36,756 nt of DNA from an uncultured Alphaproteobacteria bacterium (GTDB lineage Bacteria > Pseudomonadota > Alphaproteobacteria > RF32 > CAG-239), in contig CALXWI010000013.1 of assembly GCA_944392325.1 (NCBI GenBank), forward strand, positions 1 through 36,756, read 5' to 3'. The notes under the pieces are model-generated. The model ran no database searches and was not told the DNA's origin. It worked only from the letters and a program-made list of their open reading frames with translations. A program made the position numbers and the translations under genes. The stretch's first letter is position 1; every line of letters starts with the position of its first letter. Shown one piece after another: positions 15,485 through 24,526 of the stretch.

Positions 15485-17572
15485 TTAGAGTTTGTCAGCA
15501 AGGCGCTGCGCAATGTCAAGACGGTAGAAGTCGGCTATTTGCGGAGTGCGAGGATAGTGCTTTTGCGCCTCTACGGCAAAGATGTTGGCCTGTTGGTTCA
15601 AAAAGTCGCGACCGAGGGAGATGTGCTCGGCATTGTGGCGCAGGTAGTCATAATATTCAGCGGCGTCTTTAATGTTGTTTTTGAGCAAGCCGTTGCGGCG
15701 GGCAAAGATTTTGCTGTAAGCAAAAATGCTGTAAATCATGGCGAAGATAAATACCGCGGCGATGAGCTTGATGTATAAGTTAAGGACCATAATGCCAAAC
15801 AAGATGATGATGCCGCAAAGCCCATGCAGAACCCAGCGCAAATAACGATTATGGATGGGGTGGTGCATTACTCCGAGGCAGCAGGCAAAGCAGGCGCTGA
15901 TACCAAACATAAAGCTCAGGTCATGGCTGAAGTTGTAGCCCAAAAGGGCGATAAACACCTCAGATAATATGACCATGCCGCTGCTGAATAAAATGTAACC
16001 CAGATTGGCTTTGATGGTAAACATCCGAAACTGGTGCAGGGTGGCTTGTTTGAGCTTGAGGTAAGCGCGTTCAATGCGCAGGCCGGAGGAGTTATCAACG
16101 GGAATTTGGCTGTCTTTGCCAAAGAGGGCTTGGCAGACATTTTTTTCAACCTTGGTCAGAGAGGAGGTGTTGTCGGTTTTTTTGATGATGCTGATTTGCT
16201 CGCCTTGCTCTGAGAAGTCTATAATTTGCTTTTTGAACAGCTCAAGCAAAAATGATACAAACGATATTTTATCAAAAACATTAAAAGCCAGATAACGCAG
16301 CATCGGAGCATTGCGCTTGAGGCTTTGGCGCTGGCGGTTTTGGTCTTGTTGGAGCTGGCGCCAGGAGATATAATAGCCGCCCAAAATGGCTAATAATCCA
16401 ATGAGGCTGATGATGATATCGCCGTAGTCGTCCAAAAACCAAGAGAATTGTTGCGAAGAGTCAACCGGAATGAAATCAGCTTTGGGCATTGATATTAATA
16501 AATGCAAGCCTTCGCCGATAAACAACGGAGTTTTGCTGATGAAACCTAAGGCATTGTTGTCGGCGGTAATTATGGCGGCCTCGTTCTTGAGGCTGCCGCG
16601 GCGGCCGGTAAAGGCTACTTGCCCCAGAGGCTTGCTTTGGCCGGGGAGGGTGACCATGGCACCGCTGCGAGCGACGACCAAGTTCCAGTTGCTGCCGGTA
16701 ACATCCCAATAAAACTCGTTGAAGTCATCGTATTCCCAGATATGGCGGTTGACAACGTATTTGAACTTGTAAGTATAAACTCCGGGGGCTAACTGATAAG
16801 TGGCTGCCGGAATAATAAAGGTGCGGTCACCTTGAGTCTTGAGCCGGTAGGGGATTTCTTGGTCATTGATGGTGACTGAGTTTAAGTTGATGCTCAAGGG
16901 GTGGCGTTTGCCATCGCGGGAGATGGTGTATTGCGGCAGAGAACGGGTGAGGCCGTATTTGAGCCGCTTGCCGTTGGCTAAAACGACGATGGTTTCTTCA
17001 ATGCTGATTTGGCCGGTAGATAAAATCTCGATATCGGAGAACATAAACGGAATATGCTCTTGAGCCGGAGCCAAAATCTTGGTGCCCTTGGGCGGCAAAA
17101 ATACATTTACAACCGGAAAGTTAGGCAGGGGTTGCTGCCATTCTTGCTTTTGGCGGAGGTTTTCGGCAGCGAGCTGTTTGCGGTCTTGAATAACATCAGA
17201 GTTGGCGGCTTGCTCTTGGGCGGAGATGCGGGCCAGAGCTTGGTCGTAGATTTGCTCAAAGGTGGAGCGGTTGTCTTGCTCCATACTGTTGATGTAATCG
17301 GCACTGTGTTGGACATTCATCGAGCTTAGGTGGTTGGGGTCATTTTCATCAAAAGAATCGATGATGACTTTTTTGCTTTGCAGGCGCTCTTTGATGAAGG
17401 CGGCAACCGCGTTTTGGTCGGAGCCGTCGGGAATCCTGTCATCGGTTAGGGCTATGGGCGGGGTGTCTTGGCGGCGCTGTTGGAGCTCGGCGGCGTTGTT
17501 GACCTCTATAACATCAGCTCGGGCGTTGAACGCAGCGGCTATGAAACATATTGTAAGAAAAAGTTTTTTCAT
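15485..17572 (-). CDS. DUF2207-like predicted membrane protein
   Basis: 695 aa from the ATG with AAGGG eight bases upstream (a GTG nine bases earlier is also in frame but overlaps that site). A signal peptide (KKLFLTICFIAAAFNARA) leads into a Gln/Asp-rich region. A beta domain typical of DUF2207 follows (FSDIEILSTGQISIEETIVV, LTRSLPQYTI, YKFKYVVNRHIWEYDDFNEFYWDVTGSNW). A membrane helix lies at about 383-403, and a cluster of four or five helices in the C-terminal third (GYILFSSGMVILSEVFIALLG, FMFGISACFACCLGVM, LCGIIILFGIMVLNLY, IAAVFIFAMIYSIFAY). The cytoplasmic tail ends YPRTPQIADFYRLDIAQRL. The role of the family is not known. It is divergent from the GlmU-like gene. Confidence 0.85.
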   Translation of the reverse strand: MKKLFLTICFIAAAFNARADVIEVNNAAELQQRRQDTPPIALTDDRIPDGSDQNAVAAFIKERLQSKKVIIDSFDENDPNHLSSMNVQHSADYINSMEQDNRSTFEQIYDQALARISAQEQAANSDVIQDRKQLAAENLRQKQEWQQPLPNFPVVNVFLPPKGTKILAPAQEHIPFMFSDIEILSTGQISIEETIVVLANGKRLKYGLTRSLPQYTISRDGKRHPLSINLNSVTINDQEIPYRLKTQGDRTFIIPAATYQLAPGVYTYKFKYVVNRHIWEYDDFNEFYWDVTGSNWNLVVARSGAMVTLPGQSKPLGQVAFTGRRGSLKNEAAIITADNNALGFISKTPLFIGEGLHLLISMPKADFIPVDSSQQFSWFLDDYGDIIISLIGLLAILGGYYISWRQLQQDQNRQRQSLKRNAPMLRYLAFNVFDKISFVSFLLELFKKQIIDFSEQGEQISIIKKTDNTSSLTKVEKNVCQALFGKDSQIPVDNSSGLRIERAYLKLKQATLHQFRMFTIKANLGYILFSSGMVILSEVFIALLGYNFSHDLSFMFGISACFACCLGVMHHPIHNRYLRWVLHGLCGIIILFGIMVLNLYIKLIAAVFIFAMIYSIFAYSKIFARRNGLLKNNIKDAAEYYDYLRHNAEHISLGRDFLNQQANIFAVEAQKHYPRTPQIADFYRLDIAQRLADKL

Positions 17573-17652
17573 AAAAAACACCCTTTGTTAACAAATAAAA
17601 TATATTTGCTATGCTAGCTTATATTTATTAAAAGATGTTAAAGGAGAAAATT

Positions 17653-18387
17653 ATGAGCTCTAAAAAATTTGCCGCCGTGGTCTTGGCGGCCGGAAAAGGT
17701 ACCAGAATGAAGTCAAACCTGCCTAAGGCAATGATGCCTGTTTGCGGCAAGCCGATGATAAGGCATATTTTGACCACACTCGATGGAATGAATGCGGATA
17801 GAATCGTGGTAGTAACCGCGCCTGACGGACAGATGGTGCGTGATGAGGTGGCTCCTCATAAAACTTGTATTCAAGACAAGCAGCTGGGTACCGGACACGC
17901 CGTCAACTGTGCCAAAGAGGCTTTGCAAGGTTTTGATGGCAAAGTGTTGGTGGTTTATTGTGACCATCCGATTATTACGGCTAAGACTTTTGAAAAGGCA
18001 CTGAACAAGCTTGATGAAGGTTATGCGGTGGTGGTGCTGGGCTTTACTCCTGAAGATGCGGCTCGTTACGGACGTCTCAAGATGAAAGGCGATGAGCTGG
18101 AAAAAATCGTGGAATATAAGGACGCTACCGAAGAAGAACGCGCCATTAAGCTGTGCAACTCAGGCGTGATGGCTTTTGACGGCAAAGTGTTGTTTGAGCT
18201 GTTATCAAAAATCAAAAACCAAAATGCTTCAGGTGAGTTTTATTTGACCGATGCAATTGAGATTGCCCGTCAGGAAGGCTTGAAGTGCAGCGTGGTTGAA
18301 ACCTCTGCCGAAGAAGTGGCCGGTGCCAATACGCAAGAAGAATTGGCTAAGCTTGAAGAATATCTAAAAAAACGGCAGGCAGCGTAG
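17653..18387 (+). CDS. GlmU-like UDP-N-acetylglucosamine pyrophosphorylase, uridyltransferase domain only
   Basis: 244 aa from the ATG with AAAGGAG eight bases upstream. The nucleotidyltransferase signature is VVLAAGKGTRMKSNLPKAM, followed by the GlmU landmarks QLGTGHAV, YGRL, GEFYLTDAIEIA and GANTQEELAKLE. The usual YGDVPL is YCDHPII here. It stops where the left-handed beta-helix acetyltransferase domain of bifunctional GlmU (about 450 aa) would begin, with no remnant downstream. It should join UTP to GlcNAc-1-phosphate (or a related sugar phosphate). The acetyltransferase step must be encoded elsewhere. It is followed without gap by the gene at 18388. Confidence 0.85.
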   Translation: MSSKKFAAVVLAAGKGTRMKSNLPKAMMPVCGKPMIRHILTTLDGMNADRIVVVTAPDGQMVRDEVAPHKTCIQDKQLGTGHAVNCAKEALQGFDGKVLVVYCDHPIITAKTFEKALNKLDEGYAVVVLGFTPEDAARYGRLKMKGDELEKIVEYKDATEEERAIKLCNSGVMAFDGKVLFELLSKIKNQNASGEFYLTDAIEIARQEGLKCSVVETSAEEVAGANTQEELAKLEEYLKKRQAA

Positions 18388-18825
18388 ATGAATTTTTGGC
18401 GTAATCATTGGTTCGGTTTGCTGGTTTCGGTGTTTATGGGGGGGTATATTATCGTCTTTTTGTTGGTATTGTTTGCCCCCAAGCAAGATGCCGAGCAGCG
18501 CGGATTTGTGAAATGTTCGGCCGCGATGTATGAGAATTTGCAGCAATGCTCATCATCCAAGGCGTGTATGCTCAAAGAAGTGTTGCGCAACAGCTGGTGT
18601 GATGTTAAAGTAGTGGCCGAAGGGCTTAAACTATGGGCGCAAGGAGAGCAGCCGACCCCGTGGGCGAATTATTTTTTCCAGCCGTTGAGTACCGAACCCC
18701 AGATGACGCCGGAAGCCCTTGAGTATTATAAACAAAATCAGGCTGAGTTTGCGGCCTCAATGGCAAAGCTGAAAAAACTTAATGCAGAACTTGAAGATAA
18801 GGTGGCAAAACATGACGAAAAGTAA
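18388..18825 (+). CDS. Hypothetical single-span membrane protein
   Basis: 145 aa, starting on the base after the stop of the GlmU-like gene, so translation is probably coupled. One N-terminal membrane helix (about residues 9-29, WFGLLVSVFMGGYIIVFLLVLF) anchors a soluble domain with five Cys (VKCSAAMY, LQQCSSSKACMLK, NSWCDV). The tail is a helical, charged coiled-coil-like segment (MAKLKKLNAELEDKVAKHDEK). With its N-in anchor the Cys-bearing part would be periplasmic. It overlaps the next gene by 14 bases. Family not recognised. Confidence 0.75.
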   Translation: MNFWRNHWFGLLVSVFMGGYIIVFLLVLFAPKQDAEQRGFVKCSAAMYENLQQCSSSKACMLKEVLRNSWCDVKVVAEGLKLWAQGEQPTPWANYFFQPLSTEPQMTPEALEYYKQNQAEFAASMAKLKKLNAELEDKVAKHDEK

Positions 18826-20593
18826 TCTTCCCGCTTGGGATTTGACGGATTTATACAGCGGTATTGATGACCCGCAAGTGGCAAAAGATTTGGAGCAGTA
18901 TAACAAGCTTAATCAAAAATTGGCTGATGGTTATAAAGGCAAAATTGCCAAGCTGGAGCCTAAAAACTTTTTGGCTGCGGTAAAGTTATATGAGCAGGCG
19001 GGAATCGTCGCTTCTAAGCTTGGGATTTTTGCCTATTTGAATATGGTTACGCAGATGAATAACCAAAAGGCGGTGGCTTTTTACCAGAATATTAATGAAA
19101 AAATGACCGAGTATGGTAAAAATGCAATCTTTTTTACGCTGGAGATTAATGCTTTGCCGGAGGCCAAATTTAAGGCTCTGCTCAAGGACAAAGACGTGGC
19201 TTTCTACAAGCCGTGGCTGAGCAAGGTGCGCTTGTTTAAGCCTTATGAGCTGGCGGAAGATATGGAAGCCCTGTTGGCGGATAAAGCTTTGACATCATCA
19301 GCGGCTTGGGTGCGCTTGTATGATGAAACCTCGGCTAAGCTTAAGTATGTGGTTGACGGCAAAGAATATAATGATGCCGAAATCGGTAAGCTGATGCAAG
19401 ACAAAGACCCTGTATTGCGCGAAAAAGCCGGCAAAGAACTGAACCGCGTGCAGAAAGAAAACGGCGAGCTCTTTACCTTTATTTATAATATGATTGTGAA
19501 AGATAAAGCCATTAGTGATGAAAAACGCGGCTTTAAGTCGCCGATTGCGTCACGCAATTTGGATAATATGGTTGAAGACGAGGTGGTCGAGGCTTTGGCT
19601 AAAGCCGTGCAGGCTAAATATAAGTCGATTGCCGGCCGTTTCTATAAGCTCAAGGCTAAGTGGTTGGGCAAAGACAAAATCCAATACTGGGACAGAAATG
19701 CTCCACTGCCTTTTGCTGATGATAAAGCTTATGGCTGGAAAGAAAGTGTCGATTTGGTGCTGAATGCTTATAACGAGTTTTCGCCCAAGCTGCGTCAGGT
19801 GGCAGAGAACTTCTTTAGCCATAATTGGATTGATGTGCCGCCCCGTAAGGGAAAACGCAGCGGTGCTTTTGCAATGCCGATGCCATCGCCGTATCATCCG
19901 TATTTGATGCTGAATTTTGTCGGCAAGCAGAATGATGTTTTGACCTTGGCGCACGAGTTGGGGCATGGCTGCCATATGTGTTTGAGCATTAAGCAAGGGG
20001 ATTTGAATGATGATACTCCGTTGACTTTGGCTGAGGTGGCCTCCGTCTTTGGGGAGATGCTGACCTTTCAATCCTTGCTCAGAAACTTGGATGATGACAA
20101 AGCCAAGTTATGTTTGATTGCGTCTAAGGTGAATGATATGATTAATACCTCGCTCAGGCAGATTGCTTTTCATATCTTTGAGACCAAAGTGCATGCCGAG
20201 CGCAAAAAAGGCGAGTTGTCGCAAGAGCGGATTTGTGAGATTTGGCTCGAGGTTATGCGAGAAAGCTTGGGTGATGAGGTGATTGTGGATGATGACAGCA
20301 AGTATATTTGGTCGATAGTCAGCCACTTTTATCATTCGCCGTTTTATGTATATGCTTATTCTTTTGCCGATTGTTTGGTTAATTCTTTGTACCAAGTATA
20401 TCGGGAGAACTCAGTCCCCGATTTTGCCAACAAGTATTTGACAATGTTATCCGAAACCGGTGTTAAGCGTTATGATGAGTTATTAAAGCCGTTTGGGCTT
20501 GATGCGCATGATGCCTCTTTTTGGGACAAGGGATTGGGACTGATTGAAGAATATATTGATCAGTTGGAAGTGCTGGACAAAAAACTTGGGTGA
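18812..20593 (+). CDS. pepF: Oligoendopeptidase F-type M3 metallopeptidase
   Basis: 593 aa from the ATG with AAGGTG upstream, overlapping the preceding gene. An N-terminal helical region (PAWDLTDLYSGIDDP) is typical of PepF. The catalytic zinc motif HELGH is at residues 381-385, followed by the family's GHGCHM and the downstream EVASVFGEMLTF supplying the third zinc ligand. Aromatic segments near the C-terminus (YIWSIVSHFYHSPFYVYAYSFA) form the M3 substrate channel. It is a cytoplasmic peptidase that degrades short peptides. The start, beginning MTKSNLPAWDLTDLY, fits family alignments. Confidence 0.94.
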   Translation: MTKSNLPAWDLTDLYSGIDDPQVAKDLEQYNKLNQKLADGYKGKIAKLEPKNFLAAVKLYEQAGIVASKLGIFAYLNMVTQMNNQKAVAFYQNINEKMTEYGKNAIFFTLEINALPEAKFKALLKDKDVAFYKPWLSKVRLFKPYELAEDMEALLADKALTSSAAWVRLYDETSAKLKYVVDGKEYNDAEIGKLMQDKDPVLREKAGKELNRVQKENGELFTFIYNMIVKDKAISDEKRGFKSPIASRNLDNMVEDEVVEALAKAVQAKYKSIAGRFYKLKAKWLGKDKIQYWDRNAPLPFADDKAYGWKESVDLVLNAYNEFSPKLRQVAENFFSHNWIDVPPRKGKRSGAFAMPMPSPYHPYLMLNFVGKQNDVLTLAHELGHGCHMCLSIKQGDLNDDTPLTLAEVASVFGEMLTFQSLLRNLDDDKAKLCLIASKVNDMINTSLRQIAFHIFETKVHAERKKGELSQERICEIWLEVMRESLGDEVIVDDDSKYIWSIVSHFYHSPFYVYAYSFADCLVNSLYQVYRENSVPDFANKYLTMLSETGVKRYDELLKPFGLDAHDASFWDKGLGLIEEYIDQLEVLDKKLG

Positions 20594-20613
20594 AGAATCT
20601 GCGTGAGTTAACT

Positions 20614-20635
20614 AAGGCTCTCGATTGAGAGCCTT
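20614..20635. terminator. Hairpin between pepF and cysteine-rich gene C
   Basis: AAGGCTCTC-GATT-GAGAGCCTT. The stem is perfect but there is no long T-run, so termination strength is uncertain. It lies between convergent genes. Confidence 0.5.
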
Positions 20636-20643
20636 GGTGCGGG

Positions 20644-21366
20644 TTATCTTTTATAATAACAATCGTATTTATCTGAATTGTCGGCATCTGGGTTAGGATG
20701 GCTAATTCTGCATTCGTAAGTTTGTACGAAATATCCTTTATCATAATAAGTTTTACAGAAATTTTCTTCATATGCGCAGCTATATCTAATAATCTCCATA
20801 CAACGATCATAGTTATCGCAATTAGGGTTGCAACATCTTCCTGATCCGTGACCGGTGAGACAAGTTCCGTCGATGCATTTGCCAGAACATGTTGAGCCTC
20901 CGCAGCCAGGATAATAGGCTACGTTTCCTTTGTAGCAGGGAGAGCCGCTTGTGTTTTTGCAGCTTTGGGCACAGTATTCGGCAGTAACGGTGTAGTTGCA
21001 TGCAATAACACAGGCAGAGCCATTCCATTCATAACCAGAAGCACATCCACAGCTACTACCATTCCATGTATATCCTGTGGTACAGGTGCACGTTTTATAT
21101 TTCCCGCCGCAACTCTCCCCACTGCCACCGGAATATCCTGTTCCTGTACAAGTGTATTTAAAACCGTTCTTGTCACAAATTGAGGCTTCATCTCCGGCAC
21201 AAAACCATCCCGACCCAAACGGGCATTTGACGCCTTTACCGCCGTTGCAGGAGGTTTCGGTATAACCCAAAGTCGCACAATCCTGTGTGGCTACACACTG
21301 GGCATTTATGGTTAAAGGAATAAAGGACAAACCTGTCCCCAAGAGTAAAAATTTAAGATTTTTCAT
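20644..21366 (-). CDS. Secreted cysteine-rich protein (family copy C)
   Basis: 240 aa. The ATG follows GAAGGA by about eight bases. The signal peptide (MKNLKFLLLGTGLSFIPLTINA) and constant module (CVATQDCATLGYTETSCNGG, KCPFGSGWFC) match copies A and B. Then come CTGTGYSGGSGESC, CTCTTGYTWNGSSC and CASGYEWNGSAC. Unlike A and B it has no DUF1566-like domain. Its C-terminal half has many Cys (YCAQSCKNTSGSPC, GCGGSTCSGKCIDGTC, CCNPNCDNYDRC) and ends Tyr-rich and charged. Exported, probably many disulfides, function unknown. It lies between pepF and typA, both reading toward it or alongside. Confidence 0.85.
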   Translation of the reverse strand: MKNLKFLLLGTGLSFIPLTINAQCVATQDCATLGYTETSCNGGKGVKCPFGSGWFCAGDEASICDKNGFKYTCTGTGYSGGSGESCGGKYKTCTCTTGYTWNGSSCGCASGYEWNGSACVIACNYTVTAEYCAQSCKNTSGSPCYKGNVAYYPGCGGSTCSGKCIDGTCLTGHGSGRCCNPNCDNYDRCMEIIRYSCAYEENFCKTYYDKGYFVQTYECRISHPNPDADNSDKYDCYYKR

Positions 21367-21620
21367 CACACACACATCCTTCTTTTGATATTAAAAGAAT
21401 GCCCGCACCGTTGAAGCGAGGTGCGAGCAGGATGTTCGAAAGCTGAATTAGTGTAAACAGCTCCGATTTATTCATTCCATAACCGAAGCTACAAAACTTA
21501 TTAGACCGGCATCCTGCCCACATAAGACAGAAGGCCAGCATATTGTTTTTAAGTCGTTATGCTTAAACGACTACACTAATAAAGGGTTTCGACACCCTGG
21601 TTGGCCTATATCAACCAACT
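21367..21620 (-). ncRNA. Structured 5' leader RNA, copy C (diverged)
   Basis: Little primary identity to copies A/B, but the same layout. In plus coordinates: first hairpin 21600-21604/21615-21619; second hairpin GGGT/ACCC 21584-21587/21594-21597; pseudoknot TTTCGA 21587-21592 with TCGAAA 21436-21441; long-range helix TACACTAA 21572-21579 with TTAGTGTA 21448-21455; CATCCTGC 21510-21517 with GCAGGATG 21427-21434; and a last hairpin CGCACC 21404-21409 with GGTGCG 21420-21425. An extra hairpin (GTCGTT/AACGAC) lies inside, making the leader longer. Confidence 0.65.
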
Positions 21621-21626
21621 GAGAAT

Positions 21627-21655
21627 ATTTTATCATAATAAATCTTAAAAATCAA
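21627..21655 (-). promoter_or_regulatory. Promoter of cysteine-rich gene C
   Basis: On the minus strand TTGATT (21650-21655), 17 bases, TAAAAT (21627-21632). Start near 21620, directly at the first leader hairpin as in copies A and B. Confidence 0.65.
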
Positions 21656-21710
21656 TAGACAATCCGGTGAAAGATATGAGATAAGAAATTTCAAGAGGGA
21701 AAGCGGATAA

Positions 21711-21742
21711 AAAAAATCCTCAGTTTAAGCTGAGGATTTTTT
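21711..21742 (-). terminator. Intrinsic terminator after typA
   Basis: AAAAATCCTCAG, loop, CTGAGGATTTTTT, ten bases past the typA stop. A/T-runs on both sides. Confidence 0.85.
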
Positions 21743-21751
21743 GTTGCGGTT

Positions 21752-23572
21752 TTAGGCGATGACTTCAGGTTTAGCGCGTTTACGCTGGATGGGGTCCAAA
21801 ATGCGTTTTCTTAAACGTAGGCTCTTGGGGGTAACCTCCAGCAATTCGTCTTCCTGAATATAAGCCAAGCCTTGTTCAAGGGTCAGTTTGCGCGGCGGAA
21901 TCAGGTCAATCGCTTCATCTTTGCCGGCGGCACGAATGTTGGTGAGCTGTTTTGATTTGGTCGGGTTGACTTCCAAGTCATTGGGCTTGGTATGCTCGCC
22001 GATTATCATGCCGACATAGACCGGAACATTGGGGTCGATAAACATCGGGCCGCGGTCTTGGAGTTTCCATAATGAATAAGCAATGGCAGTACCTGCTTCT
22101 GATGATATCAAAACTCCGTTGCGGCGGCCTTCAATCTCTCCTTTATAAGGTTCGTAGCATTTGAACAGGCGGTTCATAACGCCGGTGCCGCGGGTGTCTG
22201 TCAAAAACTCGGAGTGATAACCAATCAAACCACGGGATGGAGCATTGAATATTAAGCGGACTTTGTTGCCGAGTTGGGACGGTATCATCTCTACCAGTTC
22301 AGCTTTGCGGCGGCCGAGCTTTTCAACTACGGCACCTGAGAACTCCTCATCAACATCAACTACAACCTCTTCAACAGGCTCTAAAAGTTGACCGTTTTCA
22401 TCACGTTTCATCAATACACGCGGGCGAGAAATGGAAAGCTCAAAGCCTTCACGGCGCATGGTTTCAATCAAGACACCAAGTTGGAGCTCGCCACGGCCGG
22501 CAACCTCAAAAGAATCGCTGGTATCGGTACGTGATATTTTGAGCGCAATGTTGCCCTCTGCCTCTTTTTCCAGTCTGTCCCAAATTACGCGGGAGGTGAC
22601 TTTATCACCTTCACGGCCGGCTAATGGAGAATCGTTGACCGAGAAAGTCATCGCCAAAGTCGGAGGGTCAATCGGCTGAGCGTGGATACCTTCAGTTACA
22701 TCAAGTGCGCAGATGGTATCTGCCACAGTGCCTTTAACAATGCCGGAAACGGCAACAATGTCACCGGCGTAGGCTTCATCAAGAGCAACACGGTTCAAGC
22801 CGCGGTAAGCTAAAATTTTGGCAATGCGGGTGCGTTCAATTTCTTCACCTTTGCTATTGAGTACTTTTACCGTATCATTGACTTTGATTTTGCCAGAGTG
22901 AATTTTGCCGGTTAAAATGCGGCCGATGAATTTATCTGACTCAAGGGTAGTAGCTAACATTGAGAAAGGTTTGTCAGGCTCGCAAGCTGGCTCAGGTACA
23001 TAAGAGCAAATAAGTTCAAACAGCGGGGTGAGATCTTTCTTTTCATCAGTGAGTTCTTTAACCGCCCAGCCGTTGCGCCCTGAGGCATACAAAACCGGAA
23101 AGTCAAGTTGTTTGTCATTGGCATTGAGGCTTACAAACAGGTCAAAAATCTCGTCTAAAACTTCATCAGCGCGGGCATCGGGCTTGTCTGCCTTATTAAT
23201 AACAACAATCGGGCAAAGACCGATTTTTAAGGCTTTGCCAAGCACAAACTTGGTTTGCGGCATGGGGCCTTCTGAAGAGTCAACCAGCAAAACAACACCG
23301 TCAACCATTGATAAAATACGCTCAACTTCACCGCCGAAATCAGCGTGGCCCGGAGTGTCTACAATGTTGATACGGGTGTCTTTCCACACGATTGAGGTGC
23401 ATTTGGAAAGAATGGTAATTCCTCTTTCACGTTCAAGCTCGTTACTGTCCATAACGCAGGTTTCAACTTTTTGATTGTCACGGAAAGTACCGCTCTGTCT
23501 TAACAAGCCGTCGACCATTGTGGTTTTGCCGTGGTCAACGTGGGCTATGATAGCGATGTTTCTCATCTTCAT
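21752..23572 (-). CDS. typA: Ribosome-associated GTPase TypA/BipA
   Basis: 606 aa, standard. G1 is AHVDHGKT near the N-terminus, the switch region contains RERGITI, G3 is DTPGHADFGGEVERI, and G4 is NKAD. Then come domain II, EF-G-like domains III and V (GRGELQLGVLIETMRREGFE), and the BipA-specific C-terminus (NVPVYVGMIIGEHTKPNDLEVNPTK, LEVTPKSLRLRK). It assists 50S assembly and stress-dependent translation. The chosen ATG is preceded by AGGAAGA. The open frame extends 25 codons upstream without a ribosome-binding site and is not used here. Confidence 0.97.
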   Translation of the reverse strand: MKMRNIAIIAHVDHGKTTMVDGLLRQSGTFRDNQKVETCVMDSNELERERGITILSKCTSIVWKDTRINIVDTPGHADFGGEVERILSMVDGVVLLVDSSEGPMPQTKFVLGKALKIGLCPIVVINKADKPDARADEVLDEIFDLFVSLNANDKQLDFPVLYASGRNGWAVKELTDEKKDLTPLFELICSYVPEPACEPDKPFSMLATTLESDKFIGRILTGKIHSGKIKVNDTVKVLNSKGEEIERTRIAKILAYRGLNRVALDEAYAGDIVAVSGIVKGTVADTICALDVTEGIHAQPIDPPTLAMTFSVNDSPLAGREGDKVTSRVIWDRLEKEAEGNIALKISRTDTSDSFEVAGRGELQLGVLIETMRREGFELSISRPRVLMKRDENGQLLEPVEEVVVDVDEEFSGAVVEKLGRRKAELVEMIPSQLGNKVRLIFNAPSRGLIGYHSEFLTDTRGTGVMNRLFKCYEPYKGEIEGRRNGVLISSEAGTAIAYSLWKLQDRGPMFIDPNVPVYVGMIIGEHTKPNDLEVNPTKSKQLTNIRAAGKDEAIDLIPPRKLTLEQGLAYIQEDELLEVTPKSLRLRKRILDPIQRKRAKPEVIA

Positions 23573-23838
23573 GGTTTGTAATCTTCCTTGTATTAGGAGC
23601 GCGGATATTTTATGGGGCTCCGAATTATTGTATTTTGCCATAACCAAAGGGTCTCAGAATGCGGTATGGCAGCTAAGTTGTCCTTACAATAGCAAGTTTA
23701 ATTTATTTTTCAAGAAAATTCATAAAAAAATTGCTCAATTGGCATAGAGGGACGATTTCAGGACATTAATTTTTTGTTTACTTTATTTTTGTATGCTGTA
23801 TGGTATTGAGGATTTGTTTTAACCGATAGGAGGCAAAG

Positions 23839-24048
23839 ATGAACAGCCAAATAGCTCAGAACCTTGATTGGTCTCGCCAAAGAGCCAATACGGTGCGACG
23901 CGGAAATATGGCAATGATTGCAGCTACCGTGATTAAAGGCGGCGAGATGGTTGTGAATCCTAACCGCCAGCGCTTTATTTGGCCTAAAGGCTTGGAAGAA
24001 AGCGGATCTAAGGTCTTGACCCGCAGAGTGTGGGGGCAGTATAAATAA
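23839..24048 (+). CDS. Small hypothetical protein
   Basis: 69 aa, basic (many Arg/Lys), no membrane helix. GATAGGAGG lies five bases before the ATG. The next gene's ATG directly follows its TAA, so they form a two-gene unit. The upstream 23573-23838 region holds no recognisable gene; a weak promoter-like TTTACT...TATGGT occurs near 23778-23805. Family not recognised. Confidence 0.7.
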   Translation: MNSQIAQNLDWSRQRANTVRRGNMAMIAATVIKGGEMVVNPNRQRFIWPKGLEESGSKVLTRRVWGQYK

Positions 24049-24366
24049 ATGTTTGCCAATTTGATGGCGCTGCTCTCAAGTGGAGTGCTGTTTAACCCTG
24101 CGGTGTTGTGCGGGGCTATTCTCGGAATTATATTTGAAATCAAGTTGGATTATGTGCAGATCGTGGCAATGTACCAAAATTGGCATTTCTATGCCTTGGG
24201 AGCATTGGTTGCGCTACTCCATAATTTTACGCTGGCCAAAGTTTATCAAGATGACGGGCTGACCCCAGATTATAAAATCATGTTAGTAAACAGTCTGAAA
24301 TCATTATTCGGATTTGTGTTTGCCAGCTTGTTGGCGATGGCTTTGGTTTGGTTTGTTTGGATTTAA
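24049..24366 (+). CDS. Small hypothetical membrane protein
   Basis: 105 aa with three probable membrane helices (about 5-28, 43-60, 82-104). It abuts the preceding 69-aa gene, whose TAA is followed at once by this ATG, so translation is probably coupled. The final residues ALVWFVWI precede the GC-rich repeat. No motif suggests a role. Confidence 0.7.
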   Translation: MFANLMALLSSGVLFNPAVLCGAILGIIFEIKLDYVQIVAMYQNWHFYALGALVALLHNFTLAKVYQDDGLTPDYKIMLVNSLKSLFGFVFASLLAMALVWFVWI

Positions 24367-24480
24367 CCACCACCGAGGCGGTGGGGCAAACGGTTTCCGG
24401 TAGCTTGCGCGGGTGCCAAATAAGTCGCGTTGCTCGGACTGTGCCGGCGGCCGGTTGCAATGGGGCATCGGTTAGTTGAG
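24367..24480. repeat. GC-rich dispersed repeat, diverged copy
   Basis: Contains GGGGCAAACGG, GGTAGC, and CCAAATAAGTCGCG-TGCTCGG segments also seen, in degenerate form, at 7554-7670 and 11441-11580. No gene. Confidence 0.6.
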
Positions 24481-24499
24481 GTGGTAAATCTATATAATA

Positions 24500-24526
24500 A
24501 AAAAAGGCGGTTTCCCCGCCTTTTTT
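24500..24526. terminator. Bidirectional intrinsic terminator
   Basis: AAAAAGGCGG-TTTCC-CCGCCTTTTTT between the membrane-protein gene and the small minus-strand gene. A strong GC stem flanked by A- and T-runs. Confidence 0.85.

Noticed and set aside
21353..21541. 62-aa reading frame ending beyond the start of cysteine-rich gene C
   Set aside because: It overlaps the folded leader and the start of gene C. Its sequence is explained by the helices, and there is no clear ribosome-binding site.
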